DNA of 64,000 bases from Marivita sp046592965 (GTDB taxonomy: Bacteria > Pseudomonadota > Alphaproteobacteria > Rhodobacterales > Rhodobacteraceae), in contig NZ_JBISBV010000006.1 of the NCBI RefSeq assembly GCF_046592965.1, positions 1-64,000 on the forward strand, written 5' to 3'. The notes below the pieces were generated by a model that did no database searches, was not told the origin of the DNA, and saw nothing but the letters and a program-made list of their open reading frames with translations. Below are positions 43,093-52,134 of the stretch, piece by piece. Every line of letters starts with the position of its first letter. Within the stretch, counting starts at the first letter, position 1. The translations under genes were made by a program, and so were the position numbers.

Positions 43093-44199
43093 ATGGAAAT
43101 TGCAGCAATTATAGCCCTGATGCTCTTGGGTGTCTCCGCCAGTGTGTTCGCCGATTCCGGCGATGACGACGACGAGTCCGATAGCGGTGGTGGGTCCGGT
43201 GGCGGTGATGGCGGCGACGGATCGGACGGCGAAGACGGCTCCGAAGGTGGTGGCTCTGACGGCGGCGCTGACGGTGGCGATGGTCCCGTGACCTCCGAAG
43301 ACGTGGTGTTTGGCACTGACGGGCCGGACAGCATCACGGGCGGCGACGGTGCGGACACCATCGTGGGCGCAGCCGGCGACGATACGATCAGCGGCGGCGC
43401 TGGTGACGACATTCTTGACGGCCAGGGCGGCGATGACAGCGTTCTGGGCGGTGACGGCAACGATCAGGTCTTCGGCAGCGAAGGCAATGACACGCTCAAC
43501 GGCAATCGCGGCGACGACCTCGTCGCGGGCGGAAGCGGTGACGACATCGTGTCGGGCAGCCACGGCAACGACTCGCTGTTCGGTGACGACGGCAACGACG
43601 TGATCGACGGTCACGACGGCGAAGACCAGCTGGTCGGCGGTTTGGGGGATGACACCCTGACTGCGGGTGCCGGCAATGACACACTGTTCGGCAATGATGG
43701 CGATGACAGTCTTGCTGGCGGTGACGGCGACGATTCCCTTGTGGGCGGTGCGGGTTCGGACGTGATGGACGGTGACGCGGGCGACGATCAGTTATTCGGC
43801 ATCTGGGATGGCGACACCGACGACACGATCGAAGCGCAGGACATGCTCGATCCCGACACGCTGATTGGCGGCGAGGGCAATGACGAGATCCACATGGGGT
43901 CTGGTGACATGGCCTATGGCGAGGGTGGCAGCGACATCTTCTATACCGGAACCTGGGTTGATCCATCCAACGCGCCTGTTGTGTTCGATCTGGCCGAGGA
44001 CGAGGTGGTGATCGTGTCCGTGCCGGTGGGCATGTCGGCCGATACATCCATCAGCCTTGAAACCGATGAAGACACTGGCGACACTCTGGTTCAGGCCAAC
44101 GGTCAAACGGTTGTTATCGTTGGAGCAGGTGCCGGTCCGGTGACGCTCGATCAAATCCTTGTCGTCGAGAGCGTGGCAATTGCGCAGGCGGCTGCCTGA
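43093..44199 (+). CDS. RTX-repeat calcium-binding protein with N-terminal anchor
   Basis: A 368-residue acidic protein. Residues ~1-20 are hydrophobic (MEIAAIIALMLLGVSASVFA), followed by DSGDDDDESDSGGG and a Gly/Asp linker to about 75. From ~80 to ~240 there is a run of nonapeptide repeats GGxGxDxhx (for example GGDGADTIV, GGAGDDILD, GGDGNDQVF, GGAGSDVMD), which fold into a Ca2+-loaded beta roll. The C-terminal ~110 residues are beta-rich and not repetitive. RTX proteins usually leave by a type I secretion system without an N-terminal signal, so the hydrophobic start is unusual and suggests a membrane-anchored or Sec-exported form. No secretion genes nearby. Confidence 0.88.
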   Translation: MEIAAIIALMLLGVSASVFADSGDDDDESDSGGGSGGGDGGDGSDGEDGSEGGGSDGGADGGDGPVTSEDVVFGTDGPDSITGGDGADTIVGAAGDDTISGGAGDDILDGQGGDDSVLGGDGNDQVFGSEGNDTLNGNRGDDLVAGGSGDDIVSGSHGNDSLFGDDGNDVIDGHDGEDQLVGGLGDDTLTAGAGNDTLFGNDGDDSLAGGDGDDSLVGGAGSDVMDGDAGDDQLFGIWDGDTDDTIEAQDMLDPDTLIGGEGNDEIHMGSGDMAYGEGGSDIFYTGTWVDPSNAPVVFDLAEDEVVIVSVPVGMSADTSISLETDEDTGDTLVQANGQTVVIVGAGAGPVTLDQILVVESVAIAQAAA

Positions 44200-44310
44200 G
44201 TGGCATCGCTTGACATGAGTGCGCGCTTTTGAAGACGGGGTCTTTGAAGGTGCGCGCCAACTTTATAAAGAAGAGTGCCGCGCGAGATGCGGTCCCATGA
44301 GGGAAATGTT

Positions 44311-44760
44311 ATGAGACTTGCCTTGCTGATTTTCGCTCTGATTGCGGCTCCGGCGCTTGCGCGTGATGTGCCACCTGACGAGCCGACCTATGAAAAGCCG
44401 TCGTTCGAAAAACCCGAAAAGCCGACGACCCCGGAAAGGCCCGACGAGCCGGACGAGCCACGAGAGATGCGCAAACCGCTGGCCACGCCGAAGCCCAAGC
44501 AGACAGCCTGCACGCCGATGGTCAAGTGCGTGACGGACGAGCACGGCAAGACCACAGCGATGTTCACTGCCGATGTGCAGCCCGACATGTATTATCTGGG
44601 CCGCAACTTTTGTAAATCCGTGCCAAAGGGCGTGACCGAGGTCACGGCCTGCTGTGTCACCGTGGATGACAAATACCAGATTCACTACAACGTGCCGGTG
44701 AGTGACAAGGCGCATTGGAAGGCCCGGCAGTTCTGCACCTGTGTGCTCGAGCTGGACTGA
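44311..44760 (+). CDS. Secreted Pro/Glu-rich, Cys-containing protein
   Basis: A 149-residue unrecognised protein. Signal peptide: MRLALLIFALIAAPALA. A Pro/Glu/Lys-rich linker follows (PPDEPTYEKP, EKPEKPTTPERP, DEPDEPREM), then a C-terminal domain with seven cysteines (QTACTP, VKCVTD, NFCKS, ACCVT, FCTC), suggesting a disulphide-rich fold. Start at 44311 (first hydrophobic Met, GAGGGAAA before it) rather than 44275. It is 111 bases after the RTX gene on the same strand, so the two could be co-expressed envelope proteins. Confidence 0.7.
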   Translation: MRLALLIFALIAAPALARDVPPDEPTYEKPSFEKPEKPTTPERPDEPDEPREMRKPLATPKPKQTACTPMVKCVTDEHGKTTAMFTADVQPDMYYLGRNFCKSVPKGVTEVTACCVTVDDKYQIHYNVPVSDKAHWKARQFCTCVLELD

Positions 44761-44927
44761 CGATCCGCTACAGGCTTTTGCAAAGGTTGTGATATATGCG
44801 CTCCGCCGACTATCCGGCGGGGCGTTTGCCGATTTTCGGCGGCGACCCTAACGGCGTGCGCGCGCCCGCAAAAAAGGGGCTGAGGTAGAGCACAAGGATC
44901 ATCAGGCTTGCGCTTTAAAGCCGCTGA

Positions 44928-45197
44928 TCACGACCGCCCGCCGCTTGCCCGCTGTTTGAGCCGCGCCGCGCGTCCGCCGCGACGTTTGGTCAATGTGCCT
45001 TCTCGCTCGGGCAGTTCCGCCATCACGGCGCGGCGCGCCTCGGGTGTCATCCGCGACCATGCGCCGATCTCGTCGATGGTGCGCAGACAGCCGACGCACA
45101 AGCGGCTTTCGGGCTGGATCACGCAGATGCTGACACACGGGCTTTCCACCTCGTCCCGTTTCCAGACGCCGTCCTTCTCCTGTTTGTCGTCTGTCAC
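44928..45197 (-). CDS. DUF1289 family protein
   Basis: An 89-residue protein with the DUF1289 cysteine signature SPCVSICVIQPESRLCVGCLRTIDEIGAWS (four Cys, probably binding a metal), and a basic C-terminus (KRRGGRAARLKQRASGGRS). Function unknown. It overlaps the upstream ruvX by four bases, so it is the third gene of a ccmI-ruvX-DUF1289 leftward transcript. Another reading frame of similar length over the same DNA is a shadow. Confidence 0.85.
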   Translation of the reverse strand: MTDDKQEKDGVWKRDEVESPCVSICVIQPESRLCVGCLRTIDEIGAWSRMTPEARRAVMAELPEREGTLTKRRGGRAARLKQRASGGRS

Positions 45198-45670
45198 GAT
45201 CCGGCTCCGATATAGCGCAATCTGTCCAATGCGCCTTGAAGGATATAGGACGCGGCAACATGGTCGATCACTTCGGCGCGACGTTTTCGGGACGTATCCG
45301 CCTCAAGCAGCGCACGCTCTGCCGCCACCGTGGAGAGGCGTTCATCCCAAAAGGTGATCGGCCGGTTCCAGAGCGCGACAAAATTGCGCGCGAAGGCGCG
45401 GGTCGACTGGCACCGTGGCCCTTCCGACCCGTCCATATTGCGCGGCAAGCCCAGCACACATCCCGAGATGTCACGCGCTGCAAACAGTGCCAGCACGGCC
45501 TCCGCATCCAGACCGAATTTGCGCCGTTTCACCGTTTCCAAAGGGGTCGCCACGCTGCGCATTCCGTCCGAGACCGCGACGCCGATCGTCTTGGTTCCCA
45601 GATCCAGCCCGGCAATGGCCCGCATCGGCGGCAGTGCCGCGGCAAACTCGGTGATATCGTCGTAGATCAT
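45194..45670 (-). CDS. ruvX: Putative pre-16S rRNA nuclease / Holliday junction resolvase YqgF
   Basis: A 158-residue RNase H-fold protein: RAIAGLDLGTKTIGVAVSDG with the first catalytic Asp, VLGLPRNMDGSEGPRCQSTRAFARNF, FWDERLSTVAAERALLE and EVIDHVAASYILQGALD with the last acidic residue. YqgF processes the 5' end of 16S rRNA in Escherichia coli; a resolvase role is also proposed. It begins five bases after the ccmI stop on the minus strand. Confidence 0.92.
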   Translation of the reverse strand: MIYDDITEFAAALPPMRAIAGLDLGTKTIGVAVSDGMRSVATPLETVKRRKFGLDAEAVLALFAARDISGCVLGLPRNMDGSEGPRCQSTRAFARNFVALWNRPITFWDERLSTVAAERALLEADTSRKRRAEVIDHVAASYILQGALDRLRYIGAGS

Positions 45671-45675
45671 CGCGC

Positions 45676-46905
45676 TCAGATCGACAGCCCGGCGGCGCGC
45701 GCGCCATCGCGCACGATTTCAAGCGCCTCGGGATTGTCGGCAAAGACTTCCTGCGCGTTGTTCCAGATCGCAATCGCCTGCGCCTGATCGCCAAGCACGC
45801 CCAATGACGAGATCAGACGCGCCCAATCTTCGGGCGGGCCGCCTTCCGTCGCAAGGCGCGACGACAGCCGATCGACCATTCCTTGAATCATCTCCTGCCG
45901 TTGTTGCGGGCTCAAGTCGCCGGCTTGCTCCACATCTTCGGCACTCGGGCCGGGCGCGTTTTCGAACGCGGGCGGTTGGTAGTCGTTCACACCGGCACGG
46001 AACGCCATTTCCTCGATCTGCGCCATGATCGGCGGCACCCATTTGTCGTCCGCCGCGCTTTGCCGCAACAATTGGTCCCAAAGGCGGAACGCCACATCCG
46101 GCCGCCCGGTCTGCGCGATCGCCAAACCCTTGTAATACCGCGCAACACCATTCTGACGGTCGCGCGACAGCGCGGCGTCAAACACGTTTTCCGCCTCGGG
46201 AGAGACATACCCACCGGCCGCGAGAACCATCATGTCACCCAGATCGGCGTAATCGGATGCGGTCGCGGAATCACCCTTGAGCGACAGCACGCGCTGCTGT
46301 GCGGCGTAGGCGGCTCTGAAATTGCCCATTGCCGCTTCGGATCGCGCCAAGAGCACATGACCCTGAATGTCATCGGGACGGTCGGCGACGGCGATGCGCA
46401 GACGTTCCACCAGATCGCCATATTCGGGGGCGACGTCGGGATCACCGCTCGCGGGCAATTGCGCTTCGGCTTCGGCTTGCGTCGGGCGGTTTTCGCGCGC
46501 CACCTTGGCCATCTCCAACCTCGATTTCAGGCCCAGATCACCATAGCCGGGTGCCCCCAACAGCGCATAGAGACCAAATCCACCTCCCAGAATGGACGCC
46601 GCGATCAACGCCGACGTGGCCACCCCCAGTGCACGCGGTTGCCGGCTGTCCTTACCACTCGATTGCGCCTTGGCATCGGCTGACAGGATACGCCGCGAGA
46701 TCTCGGTTCGCAGGCGCGCGGCATCCTCCTGTCCCAGAACACCGCGCTGCAAATCGCGGTCCACCTCGTTCAATTGGTCGCGGTAAACCTGCACGTCGAA
46801 TGCCTCGGCAGGGCCGGTGTCACGCTGCCCCCGCATGAGCGCCAACACCAGAAGTGCTGCCATCGCGACGGCCAAACCTACGGTTGCGATCCAGAAAAAC
46901 GTCAT
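45676..46905 (-). CDS. ccmI: Cytochrome c biogenesis protein CcmI
   Basis: A 409-residue membrane protein that presents apocytochrome c to the CcmF/H heme ligation complex. Two membrane helices (FFWIATVGLAVAMAALLVLALM and ALGVATSALIAASILGGGFGLYALLG) flank a cytoplasmic loop with the family segment YRDQLNEVDRDLQRGVLGQEDAARLRTEISRRIL. The periplasmic part has TPR-like repeats (GHVLLARSEAAMGNFRAAYAA, GVARYYKGLAIAQTG). Start uncertain: 46905, 46914 and 46917 are all possible. Its activity would be needed for the cytochrome fusion at 29.5 kb. Confidence 0.88.
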   Translation of the reverse strand: MTFFWIATVGLAVAMAALLVLALMRGQRDTGPAEAFDVQVYRDQLNEVDRDLQRGVLGQEDAARLRTEISRRILSADAKAQSSGKDSRQPRALGVATSALIAASILGGGFGLYALLGAPGYGDLGLKSRLEMAKVARENRPTQAEAEAQLPASGDPDVAPEYGDLVERLRIAVADRPDDIQGHVLLARSEAAMGNFRAAYAAQQRVLSLKGDSATASDYADLGDMMVLAAGGYVSPEAENVFDAALSRDRQNGVARYYKGLAIAQTGRPDVAFRLWDQLLRQSAADDKWVPPIMAQIEEMAFRAGVNDYQPPAFENAPGPSAEDVEQAGDLSPQQRQEMIQGMVDRLSSRLATEGGPPEDWARLISSLGVLGDQAQAIAIWNNAQEVFADNPEALEIVRDGARAAGLSI

Positions 46906-47089
46906 GTCGTTCATCATCCAAAGACTGTTTCCCCGCCGTGTACAGGTCCGGGGCCGGTGAAAAAAGGGCAATTCCCCGTGACAAAGCGCCATGTCGCAAA
47001 TCCGGTGAAATACGCCGTTCAGGGTACCGGTACGCCGACCGTATCAGGTCACATAGCATACATCGCAACCTAGCCCCGAGTCGCGCCCC

Positions 47090-48334
47090 ATGAAACGCTA
47101 TTCTGCCTTTGCCGTCGCCCGCGAAGCCTTCCGCCATCACACCGGCTGGGAGCGCGCCTGGCGCAGGCCGGAGCCGAAGAAGAAATACGATGTCGTCATC
47201 ATCGGCGCGGGTGGCCACGGGCTTGCCACCGCCTATTATCTTGGTAAGCGCTTTGGCATCAGGAATGTCGCGATCATCGAAAAGGGCTGGCTGGGCGGCG
47301 GCAATACCGGGCGCAACACGACGATCATCCGGTCGAACTACCTTCAGGACCCTTCCGCCGCGATCTACGAAAAATCGCGCTCGCTTTACGAGACGCTGAG
47401 CCAGGAGTTGAACTACAACGTGATGTTCAGCCCCCGCGGCGTGATGATGCTGGCGCAGACCGAGCACGAGGTCCGCGGCTACAAGCGCACGGCGCATGCC
47501 AACACGCTGCAAGGGGTGCCGACCGAATTCATCAGCCCAAGCCGGGTCAAGCAGCTTTGCCCGATCATGGAGATCAACGGCCCGCGTTATCCGGTTCTTG
47601 GAGCACTGTGGCAGGCGCGCGCCGGAACCGCGCGGCACGATGCGGTGGCATGGGGCTATGCGCGTGCCTGTTCCGACATGGGCATGGACATCATCCAGAA
47701 ATGCGAAGTCACCGGTATCCGCCAGGCGGATGGCCGCGTGCAGGGCGTGACCACCACCAAGGGCGAGATCGATTGCGACAAGCTCGGCATCGTCGTTGCG
47801 GGGCATTCCGGCGTGCTGGCCGACATGGCGGGCTTCCGCCTCCCGATCGAATCCGTCGCGCTGCAGGCGCTGGTGTCCGAGCCGATCAAGCCCTGCATGG
47901 ATGTGGTCGTCATGGCCAACACGGTGCATGGCTACATGAGTCAATCCGACAAGGGCGAAATGGTGATCGGCGGCGGCACCGACGGATATAACAACTACAC
48001 CCAGCGCGGCTCCTTCCACCATATCGAGGAAACCGTGCGCGCGCTGGTCGAAACCTTCCCGATGATTTCGCGCCTCAAGATGCTGCGGCAGTGGGGTGGC
48101 ATCGTCGATGTCACCGGAGACCGTTCGCCGATCCTGTCGAAAACGCCGCTCGACGGCTGCTTCATCAATTGCGGCTGGGGCACCGGCGGCTTCAAGGCGA
48201 TCCCCGGATCGGGCTTCGGTTTTGCCGAACTGATGGCCAAGGGCCATTCGCCCCTGACGGACGCATTTGGCCTCAACCGCTTCGCCGAAGGCCGATTCAT
48301 CGACGAATCCGTCGCCGCCGGGGTGGCACATTGA
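47090..48334 (+). CDS. soxB: Sarcosine oxidase beta subunit
   Basis: A 414-residue flavoprotein of heterotetrameric sarcosine oxidase, which oxidises sarcosine to glycine with transfer of a one-carbon unit to tetrahydrofolate and release of H2O2. FAD-binding motif YDVVIIGAGGHGLATAYYLG starts near residue 33. GGNTGRNTTIIRSNY is the conserved loop near the covalent FMN site and CGWGTGGFKAIPGSG closes the FAD domain. First gene of the sox operon, divergent from ccmI. Such enzymes serve glycine betaine and sarcosine breakdown. Confidence 0.95.
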   Translation: MKRYSAFAVAREAFRHHTGWERAWRRPEPKKKYDVVIIGAGGHGLATAYYLGKRFGIRNVAIIEKGWLGGGNTGRNTTIIRSNYLQDPSAAIYEKSRSLYETLSQELNYNVMFSPRGVMMLAQTEHEVRGYKRTAHANTLQGVPTEFISPSRVKQLCPIMEINGPRYPVLGALWQARAGTARHDAVAWGYARACSDMGMDIIQKCEVTGIRQADGRVQGVTTTKGEIDCDKLGIVVAGHSGVLADMAGFRLPIESVALQALVSEPIKPCMDVVVMANTVHGYMSQSDKGEMVIGGGTDGYNNYTQRGSFHHIEETVRALVETFPMISRLKMLRQWGGIVDVTGDRSPILSKTPLDGCFINCGWGTGGFKAIPGSGFGFAELMAKGHSPLTDAFGLNRFAEGRFIDESVAAGVAH

Positions 48335-48518
48335 TGATTTCTGCCATTCGCCCACAATTTTCCCGTCCATTGGAGCGTTCTTCCATGAGCCGAGCCCGCC
48401 AGTCGCAAGTTTCCGCCTACACCTCCGGCGAACCCCTGCCGATGGCCCATGTGCCTCTGTTGTCAACGCGCGCCGCGCGGCCCACCCTCACGGCATCGCA
48501 ACAAAAGGAGCGAGGCCC

Positions 48519-48683
48519 ATGGGCAAGACTGTCTGGATCATTGTCGCAATCGTCGTTGTCGTGCTCGGAATTTGGATGTTCACGTCTGACGGTGATGGCG
48601 TGGCAACCACGCCCGACGCACCCGCCGCAATCGAGACACCGGCAACCGAAGCCCCTGAACCAGCGGCACCTGCTGCCGACTGA
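48519..48683 (+). CDS. 54-residue single-pass membrane protein within the sox operon
   Basis: Begins MGKTVWIIVAIVVVVLGIWMF, one transmembrane helix, then a short acidic, Pro/Ala-rich tail (TSDGDGVATTPDAPAAIETP, ending PEPAAPAAD). A perfect AAAGGAG lies nine bases upstream, a strong reason to regard it as real. It sits between soxB and soxD on the same strand, 184 bases after soxB and 36 before soxD. Function unknown; it is not one of the usual sox subunits. Confidence 0.65.
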   Translation: MGKTVWIIVAIVVVVLGIWMFTSDGDGVATTPDAPAAIETPATEAPEPAAPAAD

Positions 48684-48719
48684 CACACGCGTCTCAACAC
48701 AGGCCGGGGGAGGCGCGAC

Positions 48720-49049
48720 ATGCTTCTCCTGACCTGCCCCTGCTGCGGCGTGACCGCCGAGGAAACCGAGCTGCATGGCGGCGGCGAGGCGCATCTCAAA
48801 CGCTTCGGCCCCGGCTCGAGCGATGAAGAGTTCAAGACCTACCTCTTCCAGCGCGAAAACCCTCATGGCGTGCATTTCGAACGCTGGCGTCATGCCAATG
48901 GCTGCGGCAAGTGGTTTCACGCCGCCCGCGATACCGCGACGCTTGAAGTCTTCGGCACCTACAGTGCCCAAACCTTTGAGCCTCCCGAAGACCTGCTGAA
49001 AAAGATCCGCGACAAGCGCCCCGGTTTCGAGTGGAGGGACATCGCGTGA
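48720..49049 (+). CDS. soxD: Sarcosine oxidase delta subunit
   Basis: A 109-residue zinc-binding subunit: LLTCPCCGVTAEETELHGGGEAHLKRFGP with a CPCCG motif, VHFERWRHANGCGKWFHAARDT with the remaining ligands, and the typical YLFQRENPHG. It stabilises the heterotetramer. Spaced 67 bases before soxA. Length and motif content are normal. Confidence 0.93.
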   Translation: MLLLTCPCCGVTAEETELHGGGEAHLKRFGPGSSDEEFKTYLFQRENPHGVHFERWRHANGCGKWFHAARDTATLEVFGTYSAQTFEPPEDLLKKIRDKRPGFEWRDIA

Positions 49050-49116
49050 TCTTTCTTCTTGCCGAAAATATCCCCGCCGGAGGCTCCGACACCTCCGCCA
49101 GCGCCGAGGTCTGACA

Positions 49117-52100
49117 ATGAGCAATCGCGTTTCCACACAGGGCCGCCTGATCAACCGCGACAAGCAGGTCGCGTTCAGCTTCAACAACACCCGGTTGACC
49201 GGCTATGACGGCGACACGCTCGCCTCCGCGCTGCTGGCCAACGACCAGATGCTGATGGGGCGCAGCTTCAAGTATCACCGCCCGCGCGGCGTTGTGGCCT
49301 CTGGCTCCGAAGAGCCGAACGCGCTGGTCAATCTGGGCGAGGGCGACAAGCTGGAACCGAACCAGCGTGCCACCACAACCGAACTTTTCGCGGGCCTCAA
49401 GGCCACGAGCCAGAACCACTGGCCGTCGCTAAACCACGATATCGGTGTGGTGAACAACAAGCTGTCGCGCTTTCTTCCGGCGGGTTTTTACTACAAGACC
49501 TTCATCCAGCCGCGCGCCTTCTGGAAGCATGTCTACGAGCCGATCATCCGGCACTCCGCCGGTCTCGGCAAGGCACCCAAACCCGAAGCCCGCGACCCCG
49601 ACACCTATGAGCATTTCTACGTCTTTACGGATGTGGCGATCATTGGCGGCGGCGTGGCGGGACTTCAGGCCGCGCTGAGCGCTGGCCGCGCTGGTGCCAA
49701 GGTGCTGCTTCTGGAGCAGACCGCCCATTGGGGCGGCCGCGCGCCGGTCGATGGCGGCACGATCGACGGGCTGGAACCCGACACATGGGTCGCGCAAACC
49801 GTCGCCGCGCTGGAGGCGATGCCGAATGTCACACTGCGCAATCGCGTCATGGGGGCCGGGGTCTACGATCACGGCTATGTGCTCGGCTACGAGCGCCTCA
49901 CCGATCACGCGCCGCAGACACCCGGCCCGCGCCATCGGCTCTGGCGCATCCGTGCCAAGCAGATCGTCACCGCGACAGGCGCGATCGAACGCCCGCTCTG
50001 TTTCTCGGGCAATGATGTTCCGGGCGTCATGCTGGCCTCGGCCGCGCGCGACTATCTTGTCAATTACGGTGTCAGTCCGGGCGAGCGCACGGTGGTCGTG
50101 ACCAATAACGACGATGCCTACCGCACCGCGATCGCGCTTGTGGAGGCGGGACAAAAGGTGCCTGCGATCCTCGATGCCCGCCCACAGGGCGGAGGTGCAC
50201 TGATGGAGAAGGCCCGCGACCTTGGCATCCGGGTCGAGCGCGATGCCGCGGTGATCAAGGTCAAGGGCATGAAACGCGTGCTCAGCGTGCTCTGCGGCAA
50301 GCAATCGGGCGACGGCACGGTCGAGGAGGAGATCTTCTGCGATGCGGTCGCCATGTCGGGGGGCTGGTCGCCAGTGGTGCATCTGTGGTCCCATTGCGGC
50401 GGCAAGCTGACCTGGGACGAGGCGCAGGCCGCCTTCCGCCCCGACGCAAGCCGCGCGCCGACCGGTGCGGATGGCGAGCCGTTCGTGATTCCCGCAGGCA
50501 GCGCCGATGGCGAAATGGGGCTGGCGAAGGTGCTTGAAAACGCCGCCGCCGCCGGGCGAAGTGCAGCACAGCGCGCGGGCTTTGAGACCGAGGCAGGCGA
50601 CGTGGCACAGGGCGACGCGCCCGAGGAAGCAGCGCTTGCGCCAGTCTGGATGATGCCGAAGGGGGCCGATTACAAGCTGCGTTCGAAAATGTGGCTGGAT
50701 TACCAGAACGACGTGAAGGTCTCGGACGTACAACTGGCCGCGCATGAGGGCTATGAATCAGTTGAACATACCAAGCGCTACACCACGCTCGGCATGGCGA
50801 CAGATCAGGGCAAGCTCAGCAATATCAACGGATTGGCGACGCTTGCGAATGCATTGGGTGAGAACATTCCGCAGGTCGGCACCACGACCTTCCGCCCGCC
50901 TTTCACCCCGATCTCCTTCGGCGCCATCGCCGGAGAGGCGCGCGGCGGCATCTTCCAGCCGCTCCGCCGTACGCCGATGCATGACTGGATCGACGCCCAC
51001 GGCGCGCATTGGGAGCCGGTCGGCCATTGGCGCCGCCCCTATGCCCTCCCGAACGAGGGCGAAAGCGTGCATGACGCCGTGCAGCGTGAGGTGAATGCCA
51101 CGCGCAAGAGCCTTGGCCTGCTCGACGCCTCGACGCTGGGCAAGATCATCGTCAAGGGGCCGGACGCGGGCAAGTTCCTCGACATGCTCTACACCAACAT
51201 GATGAGCACCCTGAAACCCGGTAAATGCCGCTATGGCCTCATGTGCACCGAGAACGGTTTTCTCACCGATGACGGCGTGGTCGCGCGGCTCGATGAGGAC
51301 ACGTTCCTGTGTCACACCACCACCGGCGGCGCGGACCGTATCCATGCCCATATGGAGGAATGGCTGCAAACCGAATGGTGGGACTGGAAGGTCTGGACCG
51401 TCAACGCGACCGAGCAGTTCGCACAGGTTGCCGTGGTCGGCCCGAACGCGCGCAAGCTGCTTGAGAAACTGGGCGGTATGGACGTGAGCGCCGAGACGCT
51501 GCCCTTCATGGGCTGGGCCGACGGCACGCTGGGCGGCTTCCCGGTGCGCATCTTCCGCATTTCCTTCTCGGGCGAGCTCAGCTTTGAAATCGCCGTGCCG
51601 GCCAATCTGGGACGCGCCTTCTGGGACAAGTTGCTGGATGCAGGCGGAGAGTGGAACATCACCCCCTACGGCACCGAGGCGTTGCATATCATGCGGGCCG
51701 AGAAGGGCTTCATCATGATCGGGGATGAAACCGACGGCACCGTGATTCCGCAGGATCTGGGGCTGAACTGGGCGATCTCCAAGAAGAAAGAGGATTACCT
51801 CGGCAAACGCGCGCAAGCCCGCAGCCACATGACCGATCCGCGCCGCTGGAAGCTGGTGGGGCTGGAGACGCTCGACGGCTCGGTGCTGCCCGATGGCGCC
51901 TATGCGGTCGCGCCCGGCACCAATGCCAACGGGCAGGCGGCAACCGAAGGCCGCGTGACCTCGACCTATCACAGCCCGACGCTGGGGCGCGGTATCGCGA
52001 TGGGGCTGGTGCTGAACGGGCCGGACCGGATGGGCGATGTGCTGAACTTCACCAAGGGCGATGGCTCCACGATCGAGGCGAAGATTGTCGATCCGGTGTT

Positions 52101-52134
52101 CTTTGACCGCGAAGGAGAAAAGCAGAATGTCTGA
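49117..52134 (+). CDS. soxA: Sarcosine oxidase alpha subunit
   Basis: A 1005-residue subunit. N-terminal ferredoxin-like region (TLASALLANDQMLMGRSFKYHRPRGV), then an NAD-binding Rossmann core (VAIIGGGVAGLQAALSAGRAGAKVLLLEQ, about residue 175), and from about 620 an aminomethyltransferase (GcvT-like) fold that binds folate (RRTPMHDWIDAHGAHWEPVG; VKGPDAGKFLDMLYTNMMS; PYGTEALHIMRAEKGFIMIGDETDGT). The last part is the site where the methylene group passes to tetrahydrofolate. Its stop overlaps the soxG start by eight bases. Confidence 0.95.
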   Translation: MSNRVSTQGRLINRDKQVAFSFNNTRLTGYDGDTLASALLANDQMLMGRSFKYHRPRGVVASGSEEPNALVNLGEGDKLEPNQRATTTELFAGLKATSQNHWPSLNHDIGVVNNKLSRFLPAGFYYKTFIQPRAFWKHVYEPIIRHSAGLGKAPKPEARDPDTYEHFYVFTDVAIIGGGVAGLQAALSAGRAGAKVLLLEQTAHWGGRAPVDGGTIDGLEPDTWVAQTVAALEAMPNVTLRNRVMGAGVYDHGYVLGYERLTDHAPQTPGPRHRLWRIRAKQIVTATGAIERPLCFSGNDVPGVMLASAARDYLVNYGVSPGERTVVVTNNDDAYRTAIALVEAGQKVPAILDARPQGGGALMEKARDLGIRVERDAAVIKVKGMKRVLSVLCGKQSGDGTVEEEIFCDAVAMSGGWSPVVHLWSHCGGKLTWDEAQAAFRPDASRAPTGADGEPFVIPAGSADGEMGLAKVLENAAAAGRSAAQRAGFETEAGDVAQGDAPEEAALAPVWMMPKGADYKLRSKMWLDYQNDVKVSDVQLAAHEGYESVEHTKRYTTLGMATDQGKLSNINGLATLANALGENIPQVGTTTFRPPFTPISFGAIAGEARGGIFQPLRRTPMHDWIDAHGAHWEPVGHWRRPYALPNEGESVHDAVQREVNATRKSLGLLDASTLGKIIVKGPDAGKFLDMLYTNMMSTLKPGKCRYGLMCTENGFLTDDGVVARLDEDTFLCHTTTGGADRIHAHMEEWLQTEWWDWKVWTVNATEQFAQVAVVGPNARKLLEKLGGMDVSAETLPFMGWADGTLGGFPVRIFRISFSGELSFEIAVPANLGRAFWDKLLDAGGEWNITPYGTEALHIMRAEKGFIMIGDETDGTVIPQDLGLNWAISKKKEDYLGKRAQARSHMTDPRRWKLVGLETLDGSVLPDGAYAVAPGTNANGQAATEGRVTSTYHSPTLGRGIAMGLVLNGPDRMGDVLNFTKGDGSTIEAKIVDPVFFDREGEKQNV

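Noticed and set aside
42307..43614. 435-codon minus-strand open frame across dusA, the gap and the RTX gene
   Set aside because: Its repetitive Val/Ala/Ile content is the complement of the RTX repeats; no initiation site or family.
43330..43800. Regular DNA repeats that might suggest a CRISPR array or VNTR
   Set aside because: The repeats are in frame and encode GGxGxDxhx nonapeptides; units are short, degenerate and without spacers.
44803..44820. Hairpin CCGCCG-N6-CGGCGG as terminator
   Set aside because: No T-run on either strand; kept out of the terminator list.
44810..44902. 30-codon minus-strand open frame after the DUF1289 gene
   Set aside because: Too short to support, no Shine-Dalgarno, and it lies over a GC hairpin (CCGCCG/CGGCGG at 44803-44820) that may be only structural.
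49429..50745. Long minus-strand frame within soxA
   Set aside because: Antisense to a fully conserved sarcosine oxidase alpha subunit.
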